The translations under genes and the position numbers were made by a program. From Ricinus communis (Eukaryota; Streptophyta; Magnoliopsida; Malpighiales; Euphorbiaceae): a DNA stretch of 64,000 bases. Shown here in pieces: positions 45,193 to 56,913 of this stretch. Numbering within the stretch: position 1 is the first letter of the stretch; the number at the start of each line of letters is the position of its first letter. Location of the stretch: assembly GCF_019578655.1 (NCBI RefSeq), contig NC_063256.1:18458531-18522530 (forward strand). Reading direction: 5' to 3'. The notes beneath the pieces were generated by a model. That model was not told the DNA's origin and made no database searches. It saw only the letters and a list, made by a program, of their open reading frames with translations.

Positions 45193-46081
45193 TGATGAGA
45201 ACCCATGTAGCACAAGAAATCCTACACCAACAAGGAATCCTAATGATGGAAATCCGACTTCCTTAAGGAATCCTACTTCAATAAGGAATTCTAATCCAGT
45301 AAGTAGTCCTGATGACATTAGGAGTTCAAGCAATGAAAAGAATCCTATTTCCACTAGGAATCCTAATCTAACTAGGAATCCTAATCTAACTAGAGGACTC
45401 CTAGTCAGATTCAAAGTCCAAGTGAGATTATGCTTTAAACAAAACAACAGGCCTCGAGATACTCTTATCCACTTAATCCAACATATGGAGGCATGAACAA
45501 GTCAACATAAGCCTAAAATATACAAGTTAAGCTATTTTGAGTATAATACTTAAGAGTGGGCTGCTTATTACATGTTACTTAAGCCCAATTGTCATGTTTA
45601 TAATATGGGCTTGGTTGGATGAATTTTAGGAGTATTTGTTCATTTAAAGAAATCTTTTAATAGTTAGAAGTCTTGTTTTAAGTTATCCTTTTAGTTTAGA
45701 AGTTCCATTCCTACTCTGATTATTATTTGTTTCCTTATCATTATAGAATTAGATTTTTTAAGGCCTATATAAGCTAGTATGAATTTCTATATAAAGGGAG
45801 TTGTTAAATATTGATTATTTTGGAGTTAATTCTTTTCTTTTATTTTTTATGAACTTGGTTAATTTATCAAGTCAAGGCTTGGTAGTTTACAAACTTAGTT
45901 TAAATCTAAACTTTTGTTTATGTTAAACAACCTTTAATTCTTATAATTAAGGTTCTTAAGTACAAGTTATTTAAGGGCCTTTTTGGGAGTTAGAGTTTTT
46001 TTTCTTGATTAGGTGAGCGATCCTTGGTGAAGACATCAAAATTGAATATGGGTTTGGCACAAGTTAGCCACGTTCGTATAA
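45193..46081 (+). repeat. Solo beta LTR with target-site duplication
   Basis: The 889-bp LTR begins TGATGAGAACCC and ends TTCGTATAA (CA changed to AA). It is flanked by aatta (45188-45192) and aatca (46082-46086), a 5-bp target duplication with one C/T difference. The first 230 bases encode a hexapeptide-repeat pol tail (TRNPTP, TRNPND, SIRNSN type units) and a TATA box follows near 45764. It matches the LTRs of the complete beta element at 56914-60120. A solo LTR arises by recombination between the two LTRs of one element. Confidence 0.75.
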
Positions 46082-46664
46082 AATCATTACAGTCTTCTAC
46101 CTTGTGGGAAATCAAGCTATGGGTTCGTTGAAGATCTTTGCGGGCTTATCAACACTCACGCTAGTGTACAAAGACTTATCGCTCACATCCTTCCTTTCTT
46201 TAGTGTTCTCCATCTACCCTTGTGTTTAAATCAATTCGATTTGTTCCTTACGCTTAGCGGTATGGAAGAGAACAAAGAACTTGTGATTTCTTTCCTTATC
46301 AGATCTGAAATCATATTTATGTTCTCATTTTATTCGTTTCTTTTGTGCCTCTCTTTCTAATCTCTATCTAGTATGATGATTTGGTTTTATTTGGGGAGCA
46401 TAAGCAAGAGTGTTGAGTGAAAGTTCATGGAAGTGGCAATCATAGGCACTAATCCAATGCTTAGACAAATGAAAAAAAGGAAAATTATTTGATCGAGTAG
46501 TGATATCATTCTCCACATGATCGCAGATGAATCTTTTAGAGGAAAGAGAGATGATGAGAATCGAGGCTTGTAAATTTTCCTTTATTTTAATCGGTGGCAT
46601 TAGAGCATGACTTAATAATCAAGTAGGACGAGGGGCAAATCCACCGGTGTGATGGAGAAATCAT
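46082..46664 (+). repeat. Gamma repeat, partial
   Basis: It continues gamma from attacagtcttctacc to about 46664, with a deletion near 46568 relative to other copies, and then meets the Athila remnant. Confidence 0.6.
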
Positions 46665-47494
46665 ATAAGCTTTTAACACCGGTTTAACTCAGCAGGGCTG
46701 ATGTGTAAAACACCATCAATTGTTTTCTAAAGACAATGAACAACAAAGAGAAGTAACTACAATTCTATAAATTAAATCATCAATCAGCTTAAAAATAGCA
46801 TACTTAAGTGCATAAAGACACAGTCTCCTAACATCCTAACAATACACAACACCTAGTGATAACAATTTCAGATATATCTAAAAACCATAGGAGAGAGAAA
46901 GATCATAAGGTTTACCCACAACCACCCCACACTTGAAGAACACACTGTCCTTAGTGTAAAATGATATGGATACCCTGCATGGGATGTTCAACTGAGAGAA
47001 ACAAAGGCAATACAATCCAAGTGCATGACATGTATGAAAAATAAAGTAAATAAATGTAGAAAATAAAAAGATCTAGGGGACTGCCCTGATCATCCATCGA
47101 GGCTGGTGTAGTGGAAATTCAGTGCGTCCTCGGTAGAAGCTGAAAATAATAAAATAAAGACATAATCGAAACTAAAAATAAAAATTAAATAAAATATGAA
47201 AACTAAAAGTAACAAAATGTTTCAAAACGAAAGGTTAGAATATTAAAAATGGAAAATAAAATTTGGGGTGGCTCCCAAAAGCCCTTATTTTTTATGTTAT
47301 GAGTCTTCTTAGCTAGACTCATGGTGAAAAGCAAATGGGTGTGATCGACGACCATCCATCCTTCTTCTAAGCAAATGGCTTTAAGTATCCGCTTAGAGGG
47401 ATAATTTTCAATCTCCTCCTCTCGACTGTCAAGCAAGCTGCCAATATGATGGGTAAAACTCGCCCCTCATATAGTTGCATGTAGTCATGATGCT
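46665..47494 (-). other. Non-coding remnant of the Athila element
   Basis: No supportable ORF. It contains the motif accggtttaactcagc near 46677, resembling ggtaaaactggtg in the plus-strand Athila copy near 32110. This suggests a jump from the gag region to the 3' non-coding region. Confidence 0.45.
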
Positions 47495-48494
47495 CTAGGG
47501 GTCTTCCAATTTGAAAGGTGAAGTTTCAGCAGTTGGAAGGATCAACGATTGGGCAATTTCTTCAGGAATGTCAATAGTTTTCTCTAGTCCTTGGCTTGGT
47601 TCACTTGCTAGAAGAAACTCGAGCTGCTCCAAGACTTCTTCATTGGATAACTCATGCTTATCTTTCATCATTGAAGGGACTTGTGGAAAATCCATCAAAA
47701 ATTCCTGTAACTGCAACTCAGCATCATCAACTGTAAGTTCCTGTTGGTAGTCTTTCAGAGGCATCATGTTTTCCTCTTCCTTTTCTGGTTCTATCTCCAT
47801 GTTCAAGGAGTCGTCCTGCACATAAGCATCATCGTCAAACATAGTAGATAAACTATAAAATTTCTCACCTGAACACAAAGTGACGGTGCTCATTTATTCC
47901 TCGGATTCAATAGTGTTTGATGGACTTCCTAATTGTTCTGCAGATAGTAACTTGAAGATCAAGCCTACTTGATGCTCTATATGCTCAATCGAGGCTTGTT
48001 GACTTTCAAGTGCACTCTCTACTTGTTGGAATCTATCCTCAAGACTTGTAAAGAACCTCATCACCAGATCCTCTAAAACTAACTCTTCATCTTGAGTTGA
48101 AGGTGTAAGACTAGGCTGCTGATGTAGTTGCTAAAATCCCTAGTGGTTCTTGGACATCTAAGCTCCATCCAAAGGGTGAATGAGTGCTCCATTCTGGATT
48201 GTAGGTGCTTTTATACGAGTTATTTAGCCAGCTTCCCATATAATTTATTTGTTCACAGTTATAAGAACAATGAGCAAAATCACTACACAATGGACAATCA
48301 TTACTCAAATGTAAACCACAACAAATTTCACAAAAAATTTGAGATGAAAGGATAAGAGTGGAGAGTTGATCGGTCACCCTGCAAAATAATTCCACTCGAG
48401 CTTTTAAGGCTGCACGGGTATCCCAATTTTTAGCACTCTCTTGGTTCCTGATCCCATTCTCGAACGCGTCATAGAAAGAGTTTGAATTTAGCAT
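47495..48494 (-). pseudogene. Athila gag fragment
   Basis: The piece from 48494 reads NWDTRAALKARVELFCRVTDQL, then a Cys-rich block CEICCGLHLSNDCPLC and STYNPEWSTHSPF. This resembles the C-terminal part of Athila gag (usual form: CEVCGGEHA-DCP ... YNPGWRNHPNFSW). A coiled-coil-like middle (DRFQQVESALESQQASIEHIE) and an acidic ORF (47893-47495, beginning MSTVTLCSGEKF, with many Glu and Asp) follow. The upstream capsid core is absent and two stops separate the pieces. Confidence 0.65.
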
Positions 48495-48636
48495 TGAACC
48501 CCCTTATCATTCAATACTTGAATCATAAACTTAAACTAAATAAATATGTACAAAAAAATAAAAATAAAAATAAGATAAAATAGAATAAAAATGGCTAAAG
48601 TAACAAATAGTAAAGTTCACTCTAGTTTTTAAAAAT

Positions 48637-48654
48637 TCCCCGGCAATGGCGCTA
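48637..48654 (-). other. Primer-binding site, tRNA-Asp type
   Basis: The minus strand reads TAGCGCCATTGCCGGGGA, six bases inside the LTR end. The usual Athila site is TGGCGCCGTTGCCGGGGA, so only two bases differ. Confidence 0.8.
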
Positions 48655-48660
48655 AAAACT

Positions 48661-50099
48661 TGATAGGCTATTTATGTAGCTACAATCTAAGGCAGTAGAC
48701 CTATCGACGTAGTCTAGCACTAATGACGAGTATTAAGGTCGCATCCCTCGGGAAAGTGAAAGCCTAGAGTTACTACTTTGTTCTCTATTATATTAGCCAA
48801 AAATAAATGATGAATAATTTCTAAATTTACTAATAACTACAAGCTGAGTTCTAAGTGAAATGCAGGATTGAATGGATAAATGAGACAACCAACAAGAAAG
48901 CAAACTCAAAGGGAACCTAAACTAGTTGGCAATCAAACAACAGATAACAAATTAATGAGTCCAATTATGGTACCCATGGACGAATTCTTAACTGAATTCA
49001 GTTTCTCTCTCGAGATAACCGAATTCCTAAACTCAAGAACCTAAAGTTGGAATCTCTTTCTAACGATTGATCTTTAAATTAGCATTAACCTTTAATCCCT
49101 CTCTATTAAGCTTTGTTAATTCTTAATCCGGCTAGTTAATTATCCTTATCTCTAAGTGATTATTAACTAGTTCTTGCTATTTAAATTTCCAACTGCCAAA
49201 TAAACTTCTCAATCACATAAAGTAATCTAAACACCATAATTCACAACGTCTCATGAATAATGCATTATCTTATTAATACTGAAAGCAAGAAGGATACAAA
49301 ACTAAACTCAAACAATCCAACAGTTTAATACTAAGCCAACACAGTAAAGAAATCCCAATGGATTTAATCGATCTAGCTACATATGTTCATGTTTAAAAAA
49401 ACTAGGAAATCAATTATAATGAAAGAATAACAAAAATGAAACATATACATCCTTTTCTCTCGAATTGGATGAACAACTCCAAACCTGAATCTACACTATA
49501 ATTGATCTCCCCAATTACCTCTCGATTTGCTCCACTACTATTTTACACTCGGAACCTTGCGATTCTGTGATTCTCCCTCTCTGCAACTCTCTCCCGAACT
49601 CAGTACTGTGCAAAAACCAAACCAGCCGCCAAAATAAAAAAAAAAACTCTCTAGCACAAGAAATTGTTTCCCCTATATACTTTTCCCAGCACGGTCATGG
49701 TCAAGGCCGTGCTGAACCTTTGGATCTCGCAAATTAGGTCTTCTTCCTGGTCGTGCCCTCACCAGTGCTAAGCTAGCCTCAGAAATCGTGCCAAAATGCC
49801 ACATTTGAGGATCAAAGGCTAATGGTTGAGCATGGCCAAAGTCCAGGCCCTGCTTATCAGCAGGGCCTTGACCTGTGCTTAATGTTTGAAATGCGAGCCC
49901 TTGTCCAATTTTTGATGAATTTCCATCCGTTTTCGCATGTATTGATCTAAAATTGCTAAAACACTGATGATGGACCTATAAAATTCTCCTGAAATGCAAA
50001 AGAACACAAAACACGAGTGATCTTGGAATAAAAGCACAATAATTGTTATTAAAATCCATAATAATATGCAAGCAAATATGTGTAAAAGTATGCACATCA
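48661..50099 (-). repeat. 5' LTR of the Athila element
   Basis: The plus strand runs from TGATAGGCTA to GCACATCA, 1439 bp. It matches the LTR at 33361-34807, including the TATA box (agtatataggggaaac on the minus strand near 49675) and the GC-rich gcacggtc/ggccgtgctga block at 49685-49880. Confidence 0.75.
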
Positions 50100-50626
50100 C
50101 TTCCTCCTACTCATTACAAGGTTATCCTCCACCAAATAATAGCATAGTTAGTGAATTCATCAATAGCAAGTTTTACCTTTCTCTCCTCCAAGTAATTGTG
50201 GCTATCAAACACAAGCTCCACTTTCTTTTCCTATTCATGTTAAACCTTGGGATCGCTCTTTCCTTGGAAAGTTCGGATTTTCATCTTGATATTCCTCATG
50301 TTCCCATCTACTCTCCTCGCTCCTGTTTTATCATAGTTAAATCTGCCCCGGTTTGCATTAGAACCACATTCCACTTCTTTAAAGTCATCATCATGATATT
50401 CTTCATGGTCCTTGTCATGGGTGTACTTTGACTTCTGATTCTATTAGTTAAGACGCCTAGGCTACCCCTTTTGGGAATTTGACTCTACTCTCTCCAATCT
50501 CTCATATATGCTCCCGAACCTTAGATTGAGCCATTCTAAGGTTCCCTATGTGGCTTTTATGTATAGCTTTAGGTCTACATCCTTTGGTTCCCTCTCTGCG
50601 ATTTCTTTATCTTTACTCTGAGACAT
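50100..50626 (-). pseudogene. Gypsy gag fragment
   Basis: The minus strand starts MSQSKDKEIAEREPKDVDLKLY, then has RLERVESNSQKG, EEYHDDDFKEVECGSNANRGRF and GNMRNIKMKIRTFQGKSDPK. In the same region follow EKKVELVFDSHNYLEERKVKL and FTNYAIIWW, the gag core with its paired tryptophans. It is the counterpart of 28557-29118 and is cut by the Athila LTR. Confidence 0.75.
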
Positions 50627-51094
50627 GTAAATTTTCAAAATAAGGAATTTTATTGTTCCTTACACTCTCCCTTATGTGTTTGCAATTATGAGGGTCACAC
50701 GATCATGTTTCACATAATTTGGCTTTTACCCTCTTTTAGGCTCACACACTCTTGCCTTTTAGCACTCTAATTCTTTTCTATAGTTCTTATAAGAACTAAG
50801 TATTACTTAATCAAAACAATATTGTTAGAGCTTAATTGACACAAATCACTCAAAATCATTCAAAAACTTTAGTAGTATAATTTCAAAAAGGAGTTCAAAG
50901 AAAAGGGTTAAGGTAAAAGTAAGACAAGTATGGTGTAAAGATAATAAAATATGGCAGAAATGAATGAATAAACAAAACAACCTTAATAGCTTGAATAAAG
51001 TATCGAAACTCATAATTGAAGAGATATAACAAGTTGGGTTTCTTTATTGATTTGAAACCTCTTTGCTTTAACTATTCTTATCCTTTTTTCGTCA
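50627..51094 (-). other. Leader of the same gypsy element
   Basis: It matches 28086-28556 in reverse orientation, with no ORF. It joins gamma at the same point as the plus-strand copy. Confidence 0.6.
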
Positions 51095-52159
51095 AGCTAA
51101 GCCCCCGGTCCAACTTGTCAATAGCGTTCCCATGATTGCTTATGCCAATCCTTATTTCATCAAGAATCCTTGTGCCTAGAGGAACAAGGAATGATGGAGA
51201 TCCTAATAGAAAAAATCCTAAATCGGAATATTTGGGCATACCTCGATTCTCATCATTCCTTCATTCCTCCAAAACATTCATTTGAAATCATACAGAGAAT
51301 AACATCAATACTCAATAAACTAATAATCTTTCTTTGCATTTGTCCATGCATTGGATCGGTGCCTAAGATTGCCACTTCCATGTGCTTTCACTCAATAGTC
51401 ATGTTTATGCTCACCATACTAGACAAAGAAGAACAAAAGAAACAAATAAAATGAGAACATAGGTAGGAATTTAGATTCGATAAGGAAAGAAATCAGAAGT
51501 TCTTTGTTCTTATTCATACGACTAAGCATAAGAATTAAATAGAACTATTATAAACACAAGGGTAGACAAAGAACACAAAAGAAAGGAAGTACGTGAGCGA
51601 TGAATCTATGTTCGCTAGCAAGAGTGTTGATAAGTCTATAAGGTTCTTCAAAGAACCCATAACTTGATTTCCCACAAGGTAGAAAACTGAAATAATATAC
51701 TCATTAGCCTCAAGTATTTAGTTGGGTACAGTTTTTAGAGTGTGAAAGCACTCATTCCATAGGAAGAAGAAACTAGAACCTAACTGTGAAAGAATAAGTA
51801 AATAAAGATGAATAAACTAAAGTCAAATCAAGAACTGGAGAGGAGTTGAATGGTCAACAACTCTCACAGTCCTAATTTTATGAGCCAGCTTAATGAAGAA
51901 ACAAGGAGAAATTCGCATGCCCTGCCTAATAATACTCCTACCTAAATTAGTTCATTGTATGTGTCCTAAACATTAAAACTCTCACATTCCCGCTTGTATT
52001 ATGCTTGGATTAATAAGTTCATTGATTTCTCCCTTACACACGTGGATTTACGTCTCATCCTGCTAAATCATCAAGCTAAACCTCAATACCACCGGTCAAG
52101 CTTGTCAATTGTGTTTCCATGATTACTTACGCTAATCCTTGTGCCATCAGTAGTACTAG
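51095..52159 (-). repeat. Gamma repeat, inverted
   Basis: This nearly complete inverted gamma unit has a degenerate palindrome (TTGAATGGTCAA, 51846-51857) and a degenerate TATA (complement of ctctaaaaac near 51735). Confidence 0.7.
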
Positions 52160-52662
52160 TGATACGAATTAAAAAAAGTCCTAACTAGGATAAAATACAT
52201 GTATGGTTGCCCAACATAAGACATAAAACCCTAATTTACATAAGCCATATAGATGGGCCTCAAAACATAATCCAAGTTAGGCCCAAAGTCTTCATCTGCT
52301 CCAATTCGGCTTCTTTGGTAATTTTAAGCCCAATTAGATTTATTCAAGCTCAATAAACTGAATTAGATTAATCAGCCTTGAACATAAATCCAATTCTTCA
52401 AGCCTTGATGTGTCGCTAACCCAAATGTCTTGGATAAGCTTATTGACTTGTACTAGGACTCCTCATTGAAATACGATTCCTAGTTGAATTAGGATTCCTT
52501 TTGTTACTTGAACTCCTAATATCATCAGGACTCATTGCAAGATTAGGATTCCTAGTTGAGTAAGGACTCCTTATTGGATTAAGATTTCTTGAGCTAGTAG
52601 GATTTGCATCATTAAGACTCCTTGTTTGAGTAGGATTCATTGTGCTAGTTTGGTTCATATCA
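52160..52662 (-). repeat. Alpha-type LTR, shortened, left of the viral insertion
   Basis: Its ends read TGATACGAA and TTCATATCA, near-perfect inverted repeats. The right part (52655-52450) encodes on the minus strand the hexapeptide-repeat pol tail. About 400 bases of the U5/R side are missing compared with 8977-9880. The viral sequence begins within six bases of its right end, where a polypurine tract and gag-like ORF would be expected. Confidence 0.65.
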
Positions 52663-52668
52663 CACTAT

Positions 52669-52845
52669 AAGCTTAATTCAATTAAGAGGAAAATTAGTCC
52701 AACAAGGAAGATTTTTATATAACGATTATTATAATAACCCAAAAGAAATAGAAAATTAATTTTTTATTCTAAACAGTTTCATATTTTAGAAAGAATAATT
52801 CATGAGACTCCATGATTTTCTTACATTCCTTGTGCTAGCTTCTCC
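52669..52845 (+). repeat. Left copy of the viral terminal repeat
   Basis: It matches 63079-63277 from aagcttaattcaattaag through gagactccat, with a deletion of about 17 bases near 52740. It contains part of the small leader ORF, with extra stops. Confidence 0.8.
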
Positions 52846-52848
52846 TAG

Positions 52849-52861
52849 TGGTATCAAAGCC
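52849..52861 (+). other. Viral primer-binding site (tRNA-iMet)
   Basis: TGGTATCAAAGCC matches the initiator-methionine tRNA site of caulimovirids except for one base. This site conventionally marks position 1 of the viral genome. Confidence 0.7.
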
Positions 52862-52992
52862 TACCATTAAGTATTTTATCCTGATTAAGTTCAAGTCAAA
52901 CCCTAAGTCGCATTTTCATTGTTATCCTATAAGCTAGAGAAGGCGTGTGTGGATTTAGGAGTAAATTATTAAAGGTGATCTTGAATCTGATC

Positions 52993-53810
52993 ATGGATAA
53001 AATATTTTAGAGTTTTAGTAGTTTTACTAATAGCTCAACTAGCTCTAGGGAGACTAAAAGAAAAGCAAAAAATAAAGAAGTGTTATTACTTGAAAATATT
53101 GATCAAAATCTGCAAAATTAGAAACTTCCTTCAATAAATTCTTTCTTTATTTATAAGTCGAATAATCAGTTTATATTCAAATCTGATTATGTTATTAAAA
53201 TTACAGAACAAGTTGTCCCAATTGATGAAGGATTAGTTCATTTAACTTATTATCCCATAACTTGTTAGCAAAGCACTAAGAAAAGTACTAGTTTCTTCAT
53301 GTAAGAATGGTACAAGTAACTTTAAAACCAACTACTAGATTGGGGTTAAATACCTCGGTAGTAATATGTGTACGAGATAAAAGGCACAATAAATTTCATG
53401 ACTCCTTGGTAGGAGTAGTAGAATCAACTTTATGTGATGGCTCAATGTATTTCTCTTATTATCCAAATTTCACCTATCCCTGTCGGACCCAAACTTATTA
53501 TGTGCATTAAGCCTTGATATTAAAACTACAGGTTATGATATGTTACCTCGATTAGAAAATGTTATTGGTATCTATAGAATTCACTATAATACTATGAATA
53601 TGATAGTCCTTAATTTAAGGGATTCATCTATAAAGTTCCCTAATCCTAAAGAAACAACAACTTTATTTTTTACTAATCTGTTAAAAAGGAATCTTATGGT
53701 TCCAAAGGTAATCTCTTGGGATGAAGTTCATCTACTAGAAAGATGGGTACTAGAAGAGTCCGGCTAAAAAGGAAGATTCAACATTCATCTAGGAGATAGT
53801 AGAGCATAAG
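52993..53810 (+). pseudogene. Viral movement protein region, broken
   Basis: A possible start ATG at 52993 is followed by a stop within six codons, and the N-terminal part is scattered with stops. The open piece at 53307-53510 contains DKRHNKFHDSLVG and YFSYYPNFTYP, characteristic of the 30K-type movement proteins of caulimovirids. The piece at 53540-53767 (frame shifted) holds VPKVISWDEVHL and ERWVLEE of its C-terminal part. In plants this protein opens plasmodesmata for cell-to-cell spread. Here it is interrupted by several stops and at least two frameshifts. Confidence 0.75.
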
Positions 53811-53999
53811 GATGGAAATGTTGAAATTACATTCTCAAGAAGTAGATAAGTTATTCTATACCTAGAAAGGAGGTCTTGTTCCTCTTACTTACCTCCAAGA
53901 ACATCTTGTTCTGATATTAATATGCCTCCAAGAATGATACATGCTTATTAGGAATTCAAAGGACTGAGAAAAATGTAAGTCACCCTCACTATAGAGAAA

Positions 54000-55700
54000 A
54001 AGGCTAGAGAGTCCTACACCATCAGATATGGGATATTATAGAGATAGTATCGCTAATATAGGTCGTTTAAATTTAGCGGTTCTAACCTGTAAAGAAGAAC
54101 CATTTAATAAATGGTATACTACGTAACTTTCGATTAAAGATCAAAAGATGTGGAAAAGAAAATACCAGCTTTATAAAGCTAAAGGAAGAACTAAAGAATT
54201 CCCAGAAAAGTAACTGGAGAGAATAGAATCCAAAGTAGCCAGCTTAAAGCCAGCAATGGATTATATTCCGCGGCAAGAATCTTCTTCTATTTCGTATGAG
54301 AAGAAGATCTTATTTCAACCAATGGATACATCTAAGCTAAATCTAAAACTAGCAAGAGATGAAAAAACTGAAATGGTCGAAGAGTTAATAAAGAGACTAT
54401 CGTCACTAGGAACAAAAGTCATGGTAAGAGTATTGCTCCTTTAAATGAATGCGAAGATTTTTTAGGACAACCATCAGGAAAATTCAACTTTAAGGTATTT
54501 TATTCTAAGCCATCTTTGGTCGAGATTTCGGTAGAAAGTATTAAACCAGAAGGATGGGAATCAGAAGGATCCGACTTAGAAGATTCTGAAAAGGAAGAAA
54601 GGTTTATTAATAACCTCAAAAGTATGTTTTCCAAAGACATAAACCAGATTAATAAAGTTACCTATTCTAAGATAAATGCTAGTTCCAGCAAAGCCTTATT
54701 ATCCAAGGTCATCCCCTATTGATCTTCAATATGAAGATAATTCCTTTAATTTTGTCTCTTATAATGGTACATCTATAGTTGAATGGAATATAGAAGGACT
54801 ATTTGAATATCAAATTAAGAACGTTATGCATTAGATGACCATGTACGCAAACGCTTCAAGAGTGTGAGGGAATTTTGATGACACGGTAGCTAAAGCCATC
54901 ACCGCCGGCTTTATAGGCCAGCTTAAGGGCTGTGGGATTTTTATTTATCGCAAGAAGCAAAGATGCATATTCTTGGAGAAATTAAAACTGAAATGACTAC
55001 TGTTCAAAACACTAGAGGACAACTAGTTATGCAACAAAGAGCAATTTCTGATACAGTTAATACCCTATCATATACTATAGGAATTCACTTCATAGGATCC
55101 ACTACTGATTATTTAGATAAATCGCATGAAAAACTTATGAATTTAAAGTGCCTCGATTTATCCCATTTCAAATGCTATAAAGATGTGTTCTTCTCTATCG
55201 TTTACGCTAGAGAAGACAATCATAATGATTTTTAGAAAGAAAAGTTTCTATCAAGATTACCGCTGCTATTTGTAGAAAAGGTTAGGACGAGGATTAAAAA
55301 GAAACACTATGGAGTAATCCCATATAATATGTATAAATATGGAGATTTGGCATTAGAAGTTGTAGCTGAGGGAATCTCATTATGCAACGAGATGAAGATT
55401 CATAATCAACTAAAGAAGGATAAGGCTACTAGAAAAGGATTGTTAGGGGACTTCTATGAGCATATAGGATACTGGCCTTTGTTTTCTAATAAAAAGAATA
55501 CGTGAGCAAAAGATAATTATTATTATCACAAAAGAATAAAACCTTATAAAAATATGAGGTTAAGCAACCTCATAAACCTGCACAAACTTCTTCTAAAAAG
55601 AAGAGACCAAAAAAGAATATAGTCTATTATAAATGTAGAAGACCAGGTCATTATGCCAACAAGTGTAAATTAAAACAACAAATCCAGTCCTTATTTATAG
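54000..55700 (+). pseudogene. Viral capsid region with zinc knuckle, broken
   Basis: An N-terminal part rich in charged residues (54256-54722, with EGSDLEDSEKEERF) precedes the capsid core. The core is visible at 54963-55500 across two frames: DVFFSIVYAREDN, then FLSRLPLLFVEKVRTRI, NMYKYGDLALEVVAEGISLC and LLGDFYEHIGYWP. A CCHC-like knuckle (YYKCRRPGHYANKCK, 55626-55667) follows, with the first Cys changed to Tyr. An acidic ORF (55730-55939) lies downstream. The assignment rests on the order and on the core motifs. Confidence 0.7.
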
Positions 55701-56319
55701 ATAAAGGACTTAAAAGATCTCTTATCAATTTGTTCATTACTGAAACAGATTCAGAGAAGGAATATTATGAAATAAATGTTATTGACTATACTTCTGAAGC
55801 CAGCTTCGACACATCATCTACTTCCTCGCCATCTAAGGACTGCAAGGAAAATTGTGATTATTACAAAGCACTATGTCAAATGAATGGGTTATGTACCGTA
55901 TCAAAAGAAGATGACATGATCCTAGATCTTATAGATTAACTCCAAGCTAAGAAGGAGAAGAACAAACAGATAGAAAAATATCTAAATCTGTGTAAAATTG
56001 GAAAAGAAGGATCTACCTCTTTAAATCCTCTGGAAAAGAAGATATCTAGTAAGATAGATAAACCTTATGATTTTAAGGAGATCATGGAATGAGTCTAGAT
56101 ATCTTGAAAGGCTAAAGTCAGAGAACCTACTTTAGGAGAACTGGGAGCAGATAAATGTTGTTAGGATATAATTAAAAGAACTATGAGAGAGAATATCTCT
56201 TTTAGAAATAGCCAAAAGAAGAGAGGAAGAGGAAGAAGAAGAAGAGATGGAAAGGTTTGCTAACCGACTTTAAAAGGGTAGAAAGAGACCTATTAAATAA
56301 GGACGAAGTAGTCTATAGT

Positions 56320-56645
56320 TTGTTAATTTGATAGATCAAGTGGTTACTCATAAATGGAATACTTATATTACCATAGTAGTCAATAAGCAATTTGTTGTTC
56401 ATACTATTACTTTATTAGATTCAGGAGCTCACTTGAATTGCATAACTGAGGGGATAGTTCCATCCAAATATTTGTCTAAAACAACAGAAAAATTAAATAC
56501 AGCAGACTGGTTAAGACTAAGGATTAAGTATAAACTATCAAATGTTGTCGTATCTAATAAAGGGGTTTGCTTCCAGGTACCATTTATAATGGTGAAAGTG
56601 TTATCTCATCCAGTAATATTAGAAAATTCTTTTCTCCATATGTAA
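56320..56645 (+). pseudogene. Viral aspartic protease
   Basis: The open piece contains LLDSGAHLNCI (56412-56440), the active-site motif of retroviral-type proteases, and later VPFIMVKVLSHPVILENSFL. The catalytic Asp is preserved. The region 56646-56913 continues the linker toward RT (stops at about 56643 and 56778), until the beta element interrupts it. Confidence 0.75.
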
Positions 56646-56913
56646 TATCTAATAAAAGGGGAATCTAAGAAGGGAATAACATTAGAAAAGGAAGGACGAA
56701 TAATTCATTTCTCTTTTATTTCTACTCCAAGATTTAAAGAGATTGACGTTATTCAAAATAAAATCAAGGCAAAAGAATGATTCTTAGCTTCCTTATCTAA
56801 GGAAGTTAATCAAACAAAAATAGAAGAACAATTATTACTACCAGTAGTAAAAGAAATAATTAAAATTATTTAGCAAGAAATGATGGCTGAAATATATTTT
56901 GAGATGCCTAACG
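56646..56913 (+). other. Viral linker between protease and RT, left of the beta insertion
   Basis: A/G-rich coding-like sequence with several stops; no domain is recognised. It ends with taacg, the left target duplication of the beta element. Confidence 0.5.

Larger units (their letters stand above)
46665..50099 (-). mobile_element. 5' half of an Athila-type element
   Basis: The minus-strand order is 5' LTR (48661-50099), tRNA-Asp-type primer site, gag region (48494-47495), then a non-coding remnant (47494-46665). Pol and the 3' LTR are missing. The right end abuts a gypsy gag, with no recoverable target duplication because the other end is lost. Confidence 0.75.
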
